From Croceibacterium sp. TMG7-5b_MA50 (GTDB taxonomy: Bacteria > Pseudomonadota > Alphaproteobacteria > Sphingomonadales > Sphingomonadaceae), in assembly GCF_039830145.1 (NCBI RefSeq), contig NZ_CP156082.1, forward strand, positions 1,568,001 through 1,632,000: a stretch of 64,000 bases of DNA. The letters run 5' to 3'. Position 1 is the first letter of the stretch. Every line of letters starts with the position of its first letter. A program made the position numbers and the translations under genes. The notes under the pieces were generated by a model that was not told the DNA's origin, did not search any database, and saw nothing but the letters and a program-made list of their open reading frames with translations. This document shows positions 8,696 through 21,611 of this stretch, one piece after another.

Positions 8696-9274
8696 TCAGG
8701 CCGCCTGCTTCTCTTCGGCCTCGGCCGGGAACGGGAAACCGAACAGGCGCAGCAGTTCGCGCGCTTCCTCGTCGGTCTTGGCGGTGGTGGTCACGATGAT
8801 GTCCATGCCACGCACCTTCTCGATGCGATCGTAGCTGATCTCCGGGAAGATGATCTGCTCCTTCAGGCCCATGGCGTAATTGCCACGGCCATCGAACGAC
8901 CGGGGGTTAAGTCCACGGAAGTCGCGGATGCGCGGCATGGCCACGGTCACCAGACGATCCAGGAACTCGTACATCCGCTCGCGGCGCAGGGTCACCTTGC
9001 AACCGATCGGCATGCCTTCGCGCAGCTTGAACTGGGCGATCGACTTCTTGGCCTTGGTGATCACGGGCTTCTGGCCGGCGATCAGCTCCATTTCCTCGGC
9101 AGCGGTCTGGACCTTCTTCTTGTCCTGGCTCGCCTCGCCCACGCCCATGTTGAGCGTGATCTTTTCCAACCGGGGAATTTCCATCCGGTTGGCGTAGCCG
9201 AACTTCTCCATCATCGCCTGGGCGATGGTGTCGGCATAGGCCTGCTTCAGGCGCGGGGTGTAGGTGTCAGCCAT
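8696..9274 (-). CDS. rplE: 50S ribosomal protein L5
   Basis: L5 binds 5S rRNA and contacts the P-site tRNA. The 192 residues contain the family motif [22 protein letters not shown] and the C-terminal [31 protein letters not shown] chose the ATG at 9274 ([13 protein letters not shown]), which overlaps the rplX end by eight bases. An ATG at 9286 would add only MRRS and lie deeper inside rplX. It is slightly longer than E. coli L5 (179) at both ends. Confidence 0.97.
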   Translation of the reverse strand: MADTYTPRLKQAYADTIAQAMMEKFGYANRMEIPRLEKITLNMGVGEASQDKKKVQTAAEEMELIAGQKPVITKAKKSIAQFKLREGMPIGCKVTLRRERMYEFLDRLVTVAMPRIRDFRGLNPRSFDGRGNYAMGLKEQIIFPEISYDRIEKVRGMDIIVTTTAKTDEEARELLRLFGFPFPAEAEEKQAA

Positions 9275-9587
9275 CGATCGTCTCACCGGACTTGACGGCT
9301 ACGCGCACCTTCTTGCCGTCACGCTCCTCGAAGCGGACGCGGGTGGGCTTGCCATCCTTGGGATCGGCGACGGCGACCTTGGCCACCGCCATGGGGGCAG
9401 GCGCACGGTCGATGCCGCCCTGCGGGTTCGTCTGGGTCGGCTTGCGGTGACGCGCGGCGACATTCACCCCGTCCACCACGACCTTGCCGTCCTTGGGCAG
9501 AACCTGGGTCACCTTACCGGTGCGGCCCTTGTCCTTGCCACTCAGCACGACGACGGTGTCGCCCTTCTTGATCTTAGCGGCGGCCAT
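9267..9587 (-). CDS. rplX: 50S ribosomal protein L24
   Basis: L24 is an assembly-initiator protein of the large subunit. The KOW motif is visible at the start ([20 protein letters not shown]), followed by [23 protein letters not shown]. At 106 aa the length is normal. The start overlaps the rplN stop (TAATG) and the end overlaps the rplE start by eight bases. Confidence 0.98.
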   Translation of the reverse strand: MAAAKIKKGDTVVVLSGKDKGRTGKVTQVLPKDGKVVVDGVNVAARHRKPTQTNPQGGIDRAPAPMAVAKVAVADPKDGKPTRVRFEERDGKKVRVAVKSGETIDG

Positions 9588-9955
9588 TACAGCACCTCCG
9601 GCGCGAGGCTGATGATCTTCATGAAGCCACGGCTGCGCAGTTCGCGCACCACGGGGCCGAAGATGCGGGTACCGATCGGCTCCTCGCTCTTGTTCACCAG
9701 CACGGCGGCATTGCTGTCGAAGCGAATGACGGTGCCATCGGGACGACGCACGTCCTTGCGGGTACGCACGATCACCGCACGGTGAACGTCACCCTTCTTT
9801 ACGCGGGCACGCGGCTGCGCTTCCTTCACGGACACGACGATAACGTCACCCACGCCCGCAGTGCGGCGCTTAGATCCGCCCAGCACCTTGATGCACTGGA
9901 CGCGCTTCGCGCCGCTGTTGTCAGCGACGTCCAGCGTTGACTGCATCTGGATCAT
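9587..9955 (-). CDS. rplN: 50S ribosomal protein L14
   Basis: L14 forms part of the subunit interface with L19. The 122 residues begin [27 protein letters not shown] and end IISLAPEVL, the usual limits of the family. In E. coli it opens the spc operon. Here the 120-base spacer to rpsQ (9956-10075) is the widest in this part of the cluster and is the natural place for a spc promoter, but I see no convincing boxes in it. Confidence 0.98.
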   Translation of the reverse strand: MIQMQSTLDVADNSGAKRVQCIKVLGGSKRRTAGVGDVIVVSVKEAQPRARVKKGDVHRAVIVRTRKDVRRPDGTVIRFDSNAAVLVNKSEEPIGTRIFGPVVRELRSRGFMKIISLAPEVL

Positions 9956-10075
9956 TGATCCGTTTCCTTCTCACACGGCTTGCCGGAACCAGTCCGGCAG
10001 TTCCAAAAATCCCCGCGGCTTGGCGGCGAAGCGCGGCCCCTTACAGGAACACGGCCCGCCTGTCAGCCCCGCGAT

Positions 10076-10351
10076 TCAGCTTTCGAGATCGGCCTCGAAC
10101 GCCTCGCCCTTGCCGGCCTGAACGCGGTCAAGCACGCTCCAGGTCTTGGTGCGGGAGAGCGGGCGCGTCTCCTCGATCCGCACGCGGTCGCCGGGGCGAT
10201 ACTCGTTCGCCTCGTCATGCGCGTGGTACTTCTTCGACTGCCGGATGATCTTGCCGTAGAGCGGGTGCTTGACCTTACGCTCCACCTTGACCGTCACCGT
10301 CTTGTCCATCTTGTCGGAGACGACCGTCCCGATCAGGATACGCTTGGGCAT
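10076..10351 (-). CDS. rpsQ: 30S ribosomal protein S17
   Basis: S17 is an OB-fold protein of the small-subunit body. The 91 residues show [27 protein letters not shown] and [21 protein letters not shown], both diagnostic. It starts ten bases after rpmC and is the last gene of the S10-type block before the rplN spacer. Confidence 0.98.
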   Translation of the reverse strand: MPKRILIGTVVSDKMDKTVTVKVERKVKHPLYGKIIRQSKKYHAHDEANEYRPGDRVRIEETRPLSRTKTWSVLDRVQAGKGEAFEADLES

Positions 10352-10361
10352 GGTTGTCTCC

Positions 10362-10571
10362 TTACGCCTGCGCGGCGGCGCGACTGCGCTCGCCCTGCAG
10401 GGTCTTGATCTGCGCGATCTGGCGGCGCACCTCGCGGATACGGGCCGGACGCTCCAGCTGGCTGGTCGCCGCCTGGAAGCGCAGGTTGAACTGCTCGCGC
10501 TTCAGCTCCACCAGCTGGTCGGCCAGCTGGTCATCGGTCTTGGTGCGCAGGTCTTCCACCTTGGCCATCAT
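10362..10571 (-). CDS. rpmC: 50S ribosomal protein L29
   Basis: L29 is a two-helix protein at the peptide exit tunnel. It contains [20 protein letters not shown] and the ending [14 protein letters not shown]-type helix. Two adjacent in-frame ATGs exist at 10571 and 10568. The first overlaps the rplP stop by four bases (ATGA), the second by one (TGATG). Either gives about 68 residues. Confidence 0.97.
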   Translation of the reverse strand: MMAKVEDLRTKTDDQLADQLVELKREQFNLRFQAATSQLERPARIREVRRQIAQIKTLQGERSRAAAQA

Positions 10572-11002
10572 TCGCCTCCCAGGTGCGAGGTGTCGCCCAG
10601 GCGGGCCACGACCTTGGTCTTGATCGGCAGCTTCATCGCCGCACGCTCGAACGCCTCGGCCGCCAGCGGACCGGGCACGCCGTCCAGCTCGAACAGGATC
10701 CGGCCAGGCTTCACCTTGGCAGCCCAGTACTCGATCGAACCCTTGCCCTTGCCCTGGCGGACCTCGGCAGGCTTCTTGGACACAGGCACGTCAGGGAACA
10801 CGCGGATCCACAGCCGCCCCTGGCGCTTGATGTGACGCGTGATCGCCCGGCGGGCCGCCTCGATCTGACGGGCGGTGATCCGCTCCGGCTCCATCGCCTT
10901 CAGGCCATACGACCCGAAGTTCAGTTCCGCGCCGCCAGTGGCAAGACCATGGATCTTGCCCTTGAACATCTTGCGGAACTTGGTTCTTTTCGGTTGCAGC
11001 AT
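10568..11002 (-). CDS. rplP: 50S ribosomal protein L16
   Basis: L16 lies near the peptidyl-transferase centre and the A-site tRNA. The 144 residues start [15 protein letters not shown] and contain [21 protein letters not shown] and [22 protein letters not shown], which define the family. The extra residues relative to E. coli (136) are at the C-terminus. Its stop overlaps the rpmC start. Confidence 0.98.
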   Translation of the reverse strand: MLQPKRTKFRKMFKGKIHGLATGGAELNFGSYGLKAMEPERITARQIEAARRAITRHIKRQGRLWIRVFPDVPVSKKPAEVRQGKGKGSIEYWAAKVKPGRILFELDGVPGPLAAEAFERAAMKLPIKTKVVARLGDTSHLGGE

Positions 11003-11027
11003 CGTCTCTACTCAGCCTCGCTTCCGA

Positions 11028-11723
11028 TCAGCGCGCCGGGCGCACGCCGGAGGTCTGAGCCTCCAGCATCAGCCGGTCCTGCGCCATCGGGTCATGCCCC
11101 AGGATCTCGCCCTTGAAGACCCACACCTTGATGCCGATGATGCCGTACGCGGTCAGCGCCTCGGCCTCGGCATAGTCGACATTGGCGCGCAGCGTGTGCA
11201 GCGGCACCCGGCCTTCACGATACTGCTCGACCCGCGCGATTTCCGCGCCGCCCAGGCGGCCGCCGCACATGATCTTGATGCCTTCGGCACCCAGACGCAT
11301 GGCCGACTGCATGGCACGCTTCATCGCCCGCCGGAACGCCACGCGGCGGACCAGCTGGTCGGCGATGCCCTGCGCGACGAGCTTGGCATCGATCTCCGGC
11401 TTGCGGATCTCGACAATGTTCAGCTTCACGTCGCTCTTGGTCATGGTGGCCAGCTTGGCGCGCAGCTTCTCGATGTCCGCGCCCTTCTTGCCGATGATCA
11501 CGCCGGGGCGTGCAGCGAAGATGGAGATGCGGCACAGCTTGGCGGGACGCTCGATCACCACCTTGCTGATCGCGGCCTGCGGCAGGCTCGACATGATGTA
11601 CTTGCGAAGCTGGATGTCTTCCTTGAGCAGCTGAGCATAGTCAGCGCCCTCGGCATACCAGCGGCTGTCCCAGGTACGGTTGATCTGCAGGCGCAGGCCG
11701 ATCGGATTGCTCTTGTGACCCAT
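11028..11723 (-). CDS. rpsC: 30S ribosomal protein S3
   Basis: S3 lies at the mRNA entry tunnel. It begins [22 protein letters not shown]. The KH-type domain (about 40-110) includes [17 protein letters not shown], carrying the GxxG loop, and the C-terminal domain has [20 protein letters not shown]-like helices. At 231 aa the length matches E. coli (233). It starts one base after the rplV stop. Confidence 0.98.
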   Translation of the reverse strand: MGHKSNPIGLRLQINRTWDSRWYAEGADYAQLLKEDIQLRKYIMSSLPQAAISKVVIERPAKLCRISIFAARPGVIIGKKGADIEKLRAKLATMTKSDVKLNIVEIRKPEIDAKLVAQGIADQLVRRVAFRRAMKRAMQSAMRLGAEGIKIMCGGRLGGAEIARVEQYREGRVPLHTLRANVDYAEAEALTAYGIIGIKVWVFKGEILGHDPMAQDRLMLEAQTSGVRPAR

Positions 11724-11724
11724 G

Positions 11725-12102
11725 TTACGCCTCCTCGACTTCGCGCACGACGATCCGCAGCCGGCTGAACGGCTTCAGGATCCGGGTGGACTTGCCACGG
11801 CCGCGGGTGTGGAACCGCTTCATGGTGATCGACTTGCCGACGCTCGCCTCGGCCACGACCAGCGCGTCCACGTCGAGGTCATGGTTGTTCTCGGCGTTGG
11901 CGATGGCCGAAGCCAGCACCTTGCGCGCATCAACCGCCATTGCCTTCTTGGAGAAGGCGAGGATGTTCATCGCCTCTTCCGCCTTCTTGCCACGGATCAG
12001 GCCGGCAACGAGGTTCAGCTTCTGCGCGGACCCACGGATGGTGGTGCCCACGGCCAGAGCCTCGTTGTCGCCCACGCGGCGCGGAGCTTTTGCCTTGCTC
12101 AT
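11725..12102 (-). CDS. rplV: 50S ribosomal protein L22
   Basis: L22 lines the peptide exit tunnel. The family core runs from [20 protein letters not shown] to [16 protein letters not shown] and [18 protein letters not shown] chose the ATG at 12102 ([15 protein letters not shown]), which overlaps the rpsS stop as TAATG. The longer upstream open frame only runs back through rpsS in another phase. The 125 aa exceed E. coli L22 (110) by an N-terminal stretch. Confidence 0.97.
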   Translation of the reverse strand: MSKAKAPRRVGDNEALAVGTTIRGSAQKLNLVAGLIRGKKAEEAMNILAFSKKAMAVDARKVLASAIANAENNHDLDVDALVVAEASVGKSITMKRFHTRGRGKSTRILKPFSRLRIVVREVEEA

Positions 12103-12377
12103 TAGCGCTTGCCCTTCTTGTCGGCGGCGTGGCCGGGGAAGCTGCGCGTGGGCGCGAACTCGCCAAGCTTGTGGCCGACCATGTCCTCGTTGACGGACAC
12201 GGGGATGAACTTGTGGCCATTGTAGACGCTGAACGTCAGACCGACGAATTGCGGAAGAATGGTCGACCGGCGCGACCAGGTCCTGATCGGCGCACGGCCA
12301 CCCGCATCCTGTGCGTCCTCTGCCTTCTTGAGCAGGGACAGTTCCACGAACGGACCTTTCCAGACGGAACGAGCCAT
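12102..12377 (-). CDS. rpsS: 30S ribosomal protein S19
   Basis: S19 forms a head complex with S13. The 91 residues start [20 protein letters not shown] and show [25 protein letters not shown] and [21 protein letters not shown], which are diagnostic. It follows rplB by six bases and overlaps rplV by one. Confidence 0.98.
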   Translation of the reverse strand: MARSVWKGPFVELSLLKKAEDAQDAGGRAPIRTWSRRSTILPQFVGLTFSVYNGHKFIPVSVNEDMVGHKLGEFAPTRSFPGHAADKKGKR

Positions 12378-12383
12378 GGTCGC

Positions 12384-13223
12384 TTACCCCTTCTTCTTCT
12401 TGGCGTGACGCGAGCGGATGATCATCTTGTCGGTCTGCTTGTTGTGCCGGGTGCGCGCACCCTTGGTCGGCTTGCCCCACGGCGTCACGGGATGACGGCC
12501 ACCGCTGGTGCGGCCTTCACCACCACCATGCGGGTGGTCGACCGGGTTCTTGGCGACACCGCGCGTCAGCGGCTTCACACCCATCCAGCGCTTGCGGCCG
12601 GCCTTGGCGAAGTTCTGGTTGCTGTTGTCGGGGTTGGAAACGGAGCCCACCGTGCCCATGCAATCGGCGCGCAGGTAACGCTGCTCGCCGCTGTTCAGGC
12701 GCACGATCACCATGTTACGGTCACGACCGACCAGCTGGACATACGTACCAGCGGAACGGGCGATCTGCCCGCCCTTGCCCGGCTTCATCTCCACATTGTG
12801 GCAGATGGTGCCGACCGGCATCTGGCCCAGCAGCATCGCATTGCCCGGCTTGGTATCGACGCGCTCGCCAGCCACCACCGTGTCGCCCGGAGCCAGACGG
12901 CTCGGTGCCAGGATATAGGCCTGCTCACCATCGGTGTAGGTGATCAGCGCGATGAACGCGGTGCGGTTGGGATCGTATTCCAGCCGCTCCACGGTCGCCG
13001 GCATGTCCCACTTGCGACGCTTGAAGTCGATGTAGCGGTACTTCTGCTTGTGGCCACCAGCCATGCCACGCGAAGTGACATGACCCTTGTTGTTGCGGCC
13101 GCCGGTCTTGCGCTTGCCTTCGGTCAGCGCCTTGACGGGCTTGCCCTTGTACAGCGCCGACTTGTCGACGAGGATCAGGCCACGGCGCGCCGGGCTGGTC
13201 GGGTTGTAGTTCTTGAGTGCCAT
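12384..13223 (-). CDS. rplB: 50S ribosomal protein L2
   Basis: L2 is needed for subunit joining and peptidyl-transferase activity. The 279 residues show [42 protein letters not shown] and the C-terminal [21 protein letters not shown] with the functionally important His of the DHPHGGG loop. Length and order (rplW-rplB-rpsS) are standard. Confidence 0.98.
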   Translation of the reverse strand: MALKNYNPTSPARRGLILVDKSALYKGKPVKALTEGKRKTGGRNNKGHVTSRGMAGGHKQKYRYIDFKRRKWDMPATVERLEYDPNRTAFIALITYTDGEQAYILAPSRLAPGDTVVAGERVDTKPGNAMLLGQMPVGTICHNVEMKPGKGGQIARSAGTYVQLVGRDRNMVIVRLNSGEQRYLRADCMGTVGSVSNPDNSNQNFAKAGRKRWMGVKPLTRGVAKNPVDHPHGGGEGRTSGGRHPVTPWGKPTKGARTRHNKQTDKMIIRSRHAKKKKG

Positions 13224-13227
13224 CGGA

Positions 13228-13539
13228 TCAGCTCACGCCTTCGGTGATGTCGATCGGGTCCTGCCCTGCAACGAGGGTCACGACCGCCTTCTTCACGTCG
13301 GAACGCGTGTAGGCCTTGCCCTTCCAGCGCTTCGACTTGCCCTTGGTGACCAGCGTGTTCACGCTCTTGACCTTGCGGCCGAACAGAGCCTCCACCGCCG
13401 CCTTGATCTGCGGCTTGGTCGCGTCGCCCGAAACCTTGAACACGGTGGCGTTGTGCTCGGACAGCAGCGTCGCCTTTTCCGTGATGTGCGGGCTCAGGAT
13501 CACGTCGTAGTGACGTGCGTCGATGTCCTGCTTAGCCAT
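13228..13539 (-). CDS. rplW: 50S ribosomal protein L23
   Basis: L23 at the tunnel exit is the docking site for trigger factor and SRP. The 103 residues contain [37 protein letters not shown] and [12 protein letters not shown]. The start overlaps the rplD end by eight bases. The conserved glutamate of the trigger-factor site is expected in the VEALFGRKV helix (VEAL here). Confidence 0.98.
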   Translation of the reverse strand: MAKQDIDARHYDVILSPHITEKATLLSEHNATVFKVSGDATKPQIKAAVEALFGRKVKSVNTLVTKGKSKRWKGKAYTRSDVKKAVVTLVAGQDPIDITEGVS

Positions 13540-14155
13540 TGAACCGGGCCTCCAGCTTCTCGACAGCGGAGCGCGTCAGCACCAGCGTGTCATGCTTCAG
13601 GATGTCGTAGACGTTGGCGCCTACGGCCGGCAGCACGTTGACGCCCGGCAGGTTGCCGGCCGCCAGACGGAAGCCGTTCTCGACGCTCTCACCATCGATC
13701 ACCAGCACGCGGCCGTTCCAGCCATTGCTGCCGAAGGTGGCGGCCAGCGCCTTGGTCTTGGCTTCGGCCAGCTCCAGGCTGTCCACGACCACCAGGCCCT
13801 CACGCGCCTTGGCGGACAGAGCCATCTTCAGGCCCAGCGCGCGCAGCTTCTTGTTGAGCGACTGCTCGAAATCGCGACGGCGGGCGCCATGGGCCTTACC
13901 GCCACCGATGAACACGGGGGCCGCACGGTCACCGTGACGGGCGGTACCGCCACCCTTCTGGCGGCCGAACTTCTTGCCCGTGCGGGCCACGTCGGCCCGC
14001 TCGCGGGTCGCGCGGGCGGTGCCACGGCGGTTCTCCAGCTGCCAGGTGACAACCCGGTGCAGGATGTCGGCGCGCGGCTCCAGGCCGAACACGGCATCGC
14101 TCAGCTCGATGTCGCCGGCGCTGGCGCCGTCAAGCTTCTGAACTGCAACCTTCAC
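13532..14155 (-). CDS. rplD: 50S ribosomal protein L4
   Basis: L4 lines the exit tunnel and in E. coli regulates the S10 operon. The 207 residues carry the extended tunnel loop ([43 protein letters not shown]) and the globular core ending in [24 protein letters not shown]. It starts three bases after rplC. Whether it acts on the structured rpsJ-rplC spacer here is unknown. Confidence 0.98.
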   Translation of the reverse strand: MKVAVQKLDGASAGDIELSDAVFGLEPRADILHRVVTWQLENRRGTARATRERADVARTGKKFGRQKGGGTARHGDRAAPVFIGGGKAHGARRRDFEQSLNKKLRALGLKMALSAKAREGLVVVDSLELAEAKTKALAATFGSNGWNGRVLVIDGESVENGFRLAAGNLPGVNVLPAVGANVYDILKHDTLVLTRSAVEKLEARFNG

Positions 14156-14158
14156 GGC

Positions 14159-15037
14159 TCAGCCCTCCTTGTTTTCATCGGCGGAACCCGCCGCATTGGT
14201 GTCGTCCACCGCCGGGGTGACATCGTCACCGGCGCCAGCCTGCTGTTCGGCGAGCAGGGCGGCAGCCTCTTCGGTGGTCGGGCCGGTGTCCACGGCGTGC
14301 TCCGCAGCAGCCTCGACCAGGCCGGCCGGCGCTTCCTCGTGCTCGATCACAGTGCTCTTGCGCTCCAGGATCGCGCCGGGGAACGGCGCGCCCTCGGGCA
14401 TCGGCACCTTCACGGCGTCGCGCACCAGCAGCCAGCCATTCTCGGCACCCGGCACGGAACCCTTCACGAAGAGCAGGCCGCGCTCAGCGTCGGTGCGTAC
14501 GATCTCCAGGTTCTGCTGGGTGCGCTGACGGTCGCCCATGTGGCCAGCCATCTTCTTGTTCTTGAAGACCTTGCCTGGATCCTGGCGGTTACCCGTCGAA
14601 CCGTGCGAACGGTGGCTCAGCGACACACCATGGCTGGCGCGCAGGCCGCCGAAGTTCCAGCGCTTCATGGCGCCGGCAAAGCCCTTGCCCTGCGTGTGGC
14701 CGGTCACGTCGACCATCTGGCCGGCGATGAAGTGCTCGGCCGAGATGTGCGAGCCGACGGGCAGCAGCCCGGCCTCGTCGTCCACCCGGAACTCCGCGAC
14801 CTTTTTCTTCAGCGACACATTGGCCTTCGCAAAGGCTTCGCGCTGCGGCTTGGCGACGTTCTTCTGCTTTGCCTCACCGGCGCCGACCTGCACGGAATAG
14901 TAACCGTCGCGGTCCATGGTGCGGTGAGCGACGACCTGGCACTCGTCCAGCGCCAGCACGGTCACGGGTACGTGCCGTCCATCCGCCTGGAACAGGCGGG
15001 TCATCCCGACTTTTCTTGCAATCACGCCTGTGCGCAT
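14159..15037 (-). CDS. rplC: 50S ribosomal protein L3 with an acidic C-terminal extension
   Basis: L3 is an early assembly protein near the peptidyl-transferase centre. The core covers [20 protein letters not shown] to about residue 225, including [26 protein letters not shown] and [23 protein letters not shown] chose the ATG at 15037, which has AAGGAG nine bases upstream; an earlier in-frame codon at 15073 lacks both conservation and a ribosome-binding site. At 292 aa it is about 80 residues longer than E. coli L3 (209). The extra C-terminal part is rich in Glu, Asp and Ala ([18 protein letters not shown]...DENKEG) and probably disordered. Confidence 0.97.
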   Translation of the reverse strand: MRTGVIARKVGMTRLFQADGRHVPVTVLALDECQVVAHRTMDRDGYYSVQVGAGEAKQKNVAKPQREAFAKANVSLKKKVAEFRVDDEAGLLPVGSHISAEHFIAGQMVDVTGHTQGKGFAGAMKRWNFGGLRASHGVSLSHRSHGSTGNRQDPGKVFKNKKMAGHMGDRQRTQQNLEIVRTDAERGLLFVKGSVPGAENGWLLVRDAVKVPMPEGAPFPGAILERKSTVIEHEEAPAGLVEAAAEHAVDTGPTTEEAAALLAEQQAGAGDDVTPAVDDTNAAGSADENKEG

Positions 15038-15059
15038 GATGCACAGCTCCTTAACAGAG

Positions 15060-15174
15060 GCCCACGGGACCATCCCGTGGGCGTGCCGGCCCTGATTGTC
15101 ATGCGTCGCCCCGTCCGGGCCAGATGCCCCACGATGGGGCGAGACGGGGGACGCAGCCCGGCATGAATTGCCGG
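15060..15174 (-). promoter_or_regulatory. Structured spacer upstream of rplC (several stem-loops)
   Basis: The 230 bases between rpsJ and rplC hold three perfect or near-perfect hairpins. A 10-bp stem with a 3-base loop lies at 15060-15082, directly upstream of the rplC Shine-Dalgarno. GCCCC/GGGGC pairs at 15126-15140, nested inside the longer arms 15104-15116 and 15142-15153. CCGGC/GCCGG pairs at 15158-15174. No U-tract follows the stems on the minus strand, so simple termination is unlikely. A translational or attenuation control element, or mRNA processing site, is possible. Confidence 0.5.
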
Positions 15175-15267
15175 CGGTATCCCTGGTATGCGTGCCGCAT
15201 ATCAGCAGCGAACTTCGCCGATCTGTTTAGCGTCCGATCGGGAGGACTGGGTACATCAGACCAGCAC

Positions 15268-15579
15268 TTACGCCAGCTTGATCTCCACGTTCACGCCCGC
15301 GGCGAGGTCGAGCTTCATCAGCGCGTCCACGGTCTGGGCGTTGGGCTGCACGATATCGAGCAGCCGCTTGTAGGTACGCACCTCGAACTGCTCGCGCGAC
15401 TTCTTGTCGATGTGCGGGCCGCGGTTCACGGTGAACTTCTCGATGCGCGTCGGCAGCGGGATCGGACCCCGGATCAGCGCGCCGGTGCGGCGGGCGGTGT
15501 CCGCAATCTCGCCAGTCGCCTGATCGAGCACGCGGTGATCGAAGGCCTTGAGGCGAATGCGGATGTTCTGAGCGTCCAT
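15268..15579 (-). CDS. rpsJ: 30S ribosomal protein S10
   Basis: S10 is a small-subunit head protein, also the NusE antitermination factor. The 103 residues show [22 protein letters not shown], the loop [29 protein letters not shown] and [23 protein letters not shown], which are diagnostic. It lies 153 bases after tuf and 230 bases before rplC, so it is physically set apart from both. Confidence 0.98.
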   Translation of the reverse strand: MDAQNIRIRLKAFDHRVLDQATGEIADTARRTGALIRGPIPLPTRIEKFTVNRGPHIDKKSREQFEVRTYKRLLDIVQPNAQTVDALMKLDLAAGVNVEIKLA

Positions 15580-15732
15580 GTCCTGCTTACCGATGCGAAA
15601 GAGCCAAGAGGGCGCCGTTCAGCACGCCTCCAAAACAAAGAGGAGCCGCCCGCCTCACCGGTTGCCCGGGAAGGGGCGGCCCCTTCGAAACCTGGCCGGC
15701 GGAAACGAATCCCGCCGGCGAAGGCGCCTATA

Positions 15733-16908
<1,176 letters not shown>

Positions 16909-17006
16909 TTTGCAAAAACCTCTGTTCTGGAAATTCGATTAACTGACTGGAGGCCAGGCGGGGCACCCGCTGAATCGAGCGCCCGCCCCTAGACACATCG
17001 CCTGCC

Positions 17007-19100
<2,094 letters not shown>

Positions 19101-19189
19101 GTGAACTTCCTTGGGGTGTGCGGGGATCGCCGGTGCGGCCGGGCGACCCCCATATAATCAATTATGTGACCGCTTGAAGGCCGCGCAGC

Positions 19190-19660
19190 TTACCAGCGAT
19201 AGTGGCTGAAGGCGCGGTTGGCGTCGGCCATGCGGTGCGTGTCTTCCCGCTTCTTCACCGCGTTGCCGCGATTGTTGGCGGCATCGAGCAGCTCGCCCGA
19301 GAGACGCGCGGCCATGGTGGTTTCCGCACGACCGCGAGCGGCCGAGATCAGCCAGCGGATGGCGAGCGCCTGCGCACGTTCCGCACGCACTTCAACCGGG
19401 ACCTGATAGGTCGCACCGCCGACGCGGCGGCTGCGCACTTCCACGGCCGGCTTCACGTTGTTCAGCGCATCGTGGAACATCTGCACCGGATCGTTCTTGG
19501 AACGGGCCTGCACGGTTTCGAGCGCGCCGTAGACGATACGCTCCGCAACAGACTTCTTCCCGTCCAGCATCAGGTTGTTCATGAACTTGGACAGCACCAG
19601 ATCACCATACTGGGGATCGGGCAGGATTTCCCGCTTCTCGGGACGACGACGACGTGACAT
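19190..19660 (-). CDS. rpsG: 30S ribosomal protein S7
   Basis: S7 initiates assembly of the small-subunit head. The 156 residues start [20 protein letters not shown] and contain [25 protein letters not shown]-like and [20 protein letters not shown] motifs, ending [10 protein letters not shown]. It lies 26 bases after rpsL. In E. coli S7 represses str translation; no equivalent site was examined here. Confidence 0.98.
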   Translation of the reverse strand: MSRRRRPEKREILPDPQYGDLVLSKFMNNLMLDGKKSVAERIVYGALETVQARSKNDPVQMFHDALNNVKPAVEVRSRRVGGATYQVPVEVRAERAQALAIRWLISAARGRAETTMAARLSGELLDAANNRGNAVKKREDTHRMADANRAFSHYRW

Positions 19661-19686
19661 GGATCTTCTTCCTTAACCCGAGAGGC

Positions 19687-20058
19687 TTACTTGGGACGCT
19701 TCGCGCCGTACTTCGAACGGCTCTTCTTGCGGTCCTTGACGCCCTGCGTGTCGAGCACGCCGCGCAGCACGTGGTAGCGCACACCGGGAAGGTCGCGCAC
19801 ACGGCCGCCGCGGATCAGCACCACGGAGTGTTCCTGCAGGTTGTGGCCTTCGCCGGGGATGTAGGAGATCACCTCGCGCCCGTTGGTCAGACGGACCTTG
19901 GCCACCTTGCGCAGCGCCGAGTTCGGCTTCTTCGGGGTGGTCGTGTAGACGCGGGTGCAGACGCCGCGCTTCTGCGGGTTCTGCTCCATCGCCGGGACCT
20001 TGCTCTTGGCCTTGACCGGCGTGCGGCCCTTGCGGACCAGCTGGTTGATAGTGGGCAT
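19687..20058 (-). CDS. rpsL: 30S ribosomal protein S12 (Arg88 variant)
   Basis: S12 controls decoding accuracy and is the classic streptomycin-resistance target. The 123 residues include [19 protein letters not shown], with the Lys43 position unchanged, and [17 protein letters not shown]. Residue 88 is Arg (codon CGC, complement of 19795-19797), where E. coli has Lys (RVKDLPG). K88R in E. coli gives streptomycin resistance. The gene opens the str block; AAGGA stands just before its ATG. Confidence 0.98.
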   Translation of the reverse strand: MPTINQLVRKGRTPVKAKSKVPAMEQNPQKRGVCTRVYTTTPKKPNSALRKVAKVRLTNGREVISYIPGEGHNLQEHSVVLIRGGRVRDLPGVRYHVLRGVLDTQGVKDRKKSRSKYGAKRPK

Positions 20059-20408
20059 TGGTATCCTTCACCGTGCGGGTGGCGCCACGATGGAAAGGGG
20101 TCGGGAGCGGAAGAAGCATCGCGCCAGCGGACCGGACGGCCACACCCGACCAACGGGAAGTGAGCCGCAAACCGGGTCCTCGCGCGAGCCGAAACGCTCC
20201 ACCCCTTGCCGAAACGGGCGCCGGGTTACTTTGACAGCCGCCCCGCCGGAAGGACCGGACCGCACCGCCAATGTTCAGCTACGCCACCGGCGCGGCACGA
20301 AGACCGCAGGCCGGGAACGAGGCGCCTTTAGGGGAATGGCGGCAGCCGGTCAAGCCGAGCGGGTGAGCGCCCACCGCCGGGCTGCCCAACCGCCTGCCGC
20401 GTGCCCGG
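20059..20408. other. Intergenic region upstream of the str operon
   Basis: These 350 bases separate rpsL from the end of the secreted PPC-like gene. They must hold the promoter for the whole str-S10 transcript. Reading the minus strand I find a good ribosome-binding site for rpsL but no convincing -35/-10 pair. No RNA gene, repeat or plausible small protein gene is visible. Confidence 0.6.
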
Positions 20409-21566
20409 TCACCCGGCCGTGGGGGGCGGCAGCGGGGTCGCCACCGGCTCCGCCGTGGCGGGCACAAGTTCCACAACGTATTCGCCGGGGGTGCTGCCCC
20501 CCGCCGCGCTGACCTGCACCACCAGCCTTTCGAGCCAGGGGCCAGCCGCCTGCACATCGCTGAGCGGCAGCATCAGATCGGCCGAGCTGCCATCCAGCGA
20601 TTCGCCGCTGGCAAGCGCCATGGCATAGCCGAAGGGCGTGTCGAAGCCCGCCTCCACCATGGGGGTCCAGCCGACGGCGGTGACCCGCACCAGCAGCGCG
20701 CCTTCCGCAGCCATGCCGGGCAGCGAGTCGGGCGACAGGCGCCAGGTCTGCACGGGTGCGAGCGGACCAAGCTTGCCCGCCGCCCGTTCGCCAAAGGTCA
20801 GCACCTGCGCCGCCGCGGGCTCCACCGCCGCCATGTCCCGCGCGACGAACTGGTAGGCGGCGTTCTGCGCGCCGAGGCCGCTGGCATGCACCTCGTACTC
20901 GCCGGTCGCCGGCAGCGTCACCACCAGCCGCGAATTGAGCGAGCCGCCCGAATCGTCATCTTCCGCCAGGCTCTCCCCATCGGGGCCGAACACTTCCAGA
21001 TAGGCGTCCAGCCCGGACGCGTCGGCCGCCAGCAGCATCTCCCATTCCTGCCCCGCTTCGCCCGCCAACGTGAAGACCTGCGGGTTGTTGCTGCTGACCA
21101 GCCCCTTCTGCTCCGCCCCCGAGGTGATCGCGCGCGGCGTATTGGGGCGGTAGTCGGTCGGCATCAGCAGGATGCGCACCGGGCCACCCGCCTGCCCTTC
21201 CCCGCCGCTGTGACTGATCGAGAGCGTCACCGTCTGCGCGGTTTCAGAGAACAGCACGGCCATGGGGTTGAGATTGCCCGCCCCGTCATCATCCTGCGCC
21301 ATCTGCGTGCCGTCCGCGGCGGTCACGGTCAGCAGCGGATCGAAGCCGCCGCTGGCGAGCACGGTGATCTCCACCGCCTTGCCCGCCTCCAACCGCAAGG
21401 TGTGTTCGAGCGAGCCCGACCCCGGCTCCAGCGTGCCGCCATCGACGATGCGGCCGGCCTGGGGCAGCCGGTCAATCGAGGTCTGCGCAGAGGCCGCCCC
21501 AGCGAACAGTAAACCCGCGCTGACCGACAGCAGGCAGTACAGGCAGGATCGCGGGTAGATGCGCAT
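20409..21566 (-). CDS. Secreted protein with two PPC-like beta domains
   Basis: This 385-residue protein has an N-terminal signal peptide (MRIYPRSCLYCLLSVSAGLLFAGAASAQ, cleavage after ASA). Two similar beta-rich repeats follow. Around residues 65-95 FDPLLTVTAADGTQMAQDDDGAG is matched around 190-225 by LDAYLEVFGPDGESLAEDDD, the Asp-rich turn of pre-peptidase C-terminal (PPC) domains that often binds calcium. A third, more divergent region follows, and the end is a Pro-rich tail. No peptidase domain is present, so a binding or structural role outside the cytoplasm is more likely. The ATG at 21566 has AAGGACG upstream. Confidence 0.7.
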   Translation of the reverse strand: MRIYPRSCLYCLLSVSAGLLFAGAASAQTSIDRLPQAGRIVDGGTLEPGSGSLEHTLRLEAGKAVEITVLASGGFDPLLTVTAADGTQMAQDDDGAGNLNPMAVLFSETAQTVTLSISHSGGEGQAGGPVRILLMPTDYRPNTPRAITSGAEQKGLVSSNNPQVFTLAGEAGQEWEMLLAADASGLDAYLEVFGPDGESLAEDDDSGGSLNSRLVVTLPATGEYEVHASGLGAQNAAYQFVARDMAAVEPAAAQVLTFGERAAGKLGPLAPVQTWRLSPDSLPGMAAEGALLVRVTAVGWTPMVEAGFDTPFGYAMALASGESLDGSSADLMLPLSDVQAAGPWLERLVVQVSAAGGSTPGEYVVELVPATAEPVATPLPPPTAG

Positions 21567-21611
21567 AAACAACCGTCCTTGCTGATGATAATGAGTGTGG
21601 GTCGGCTGAAA

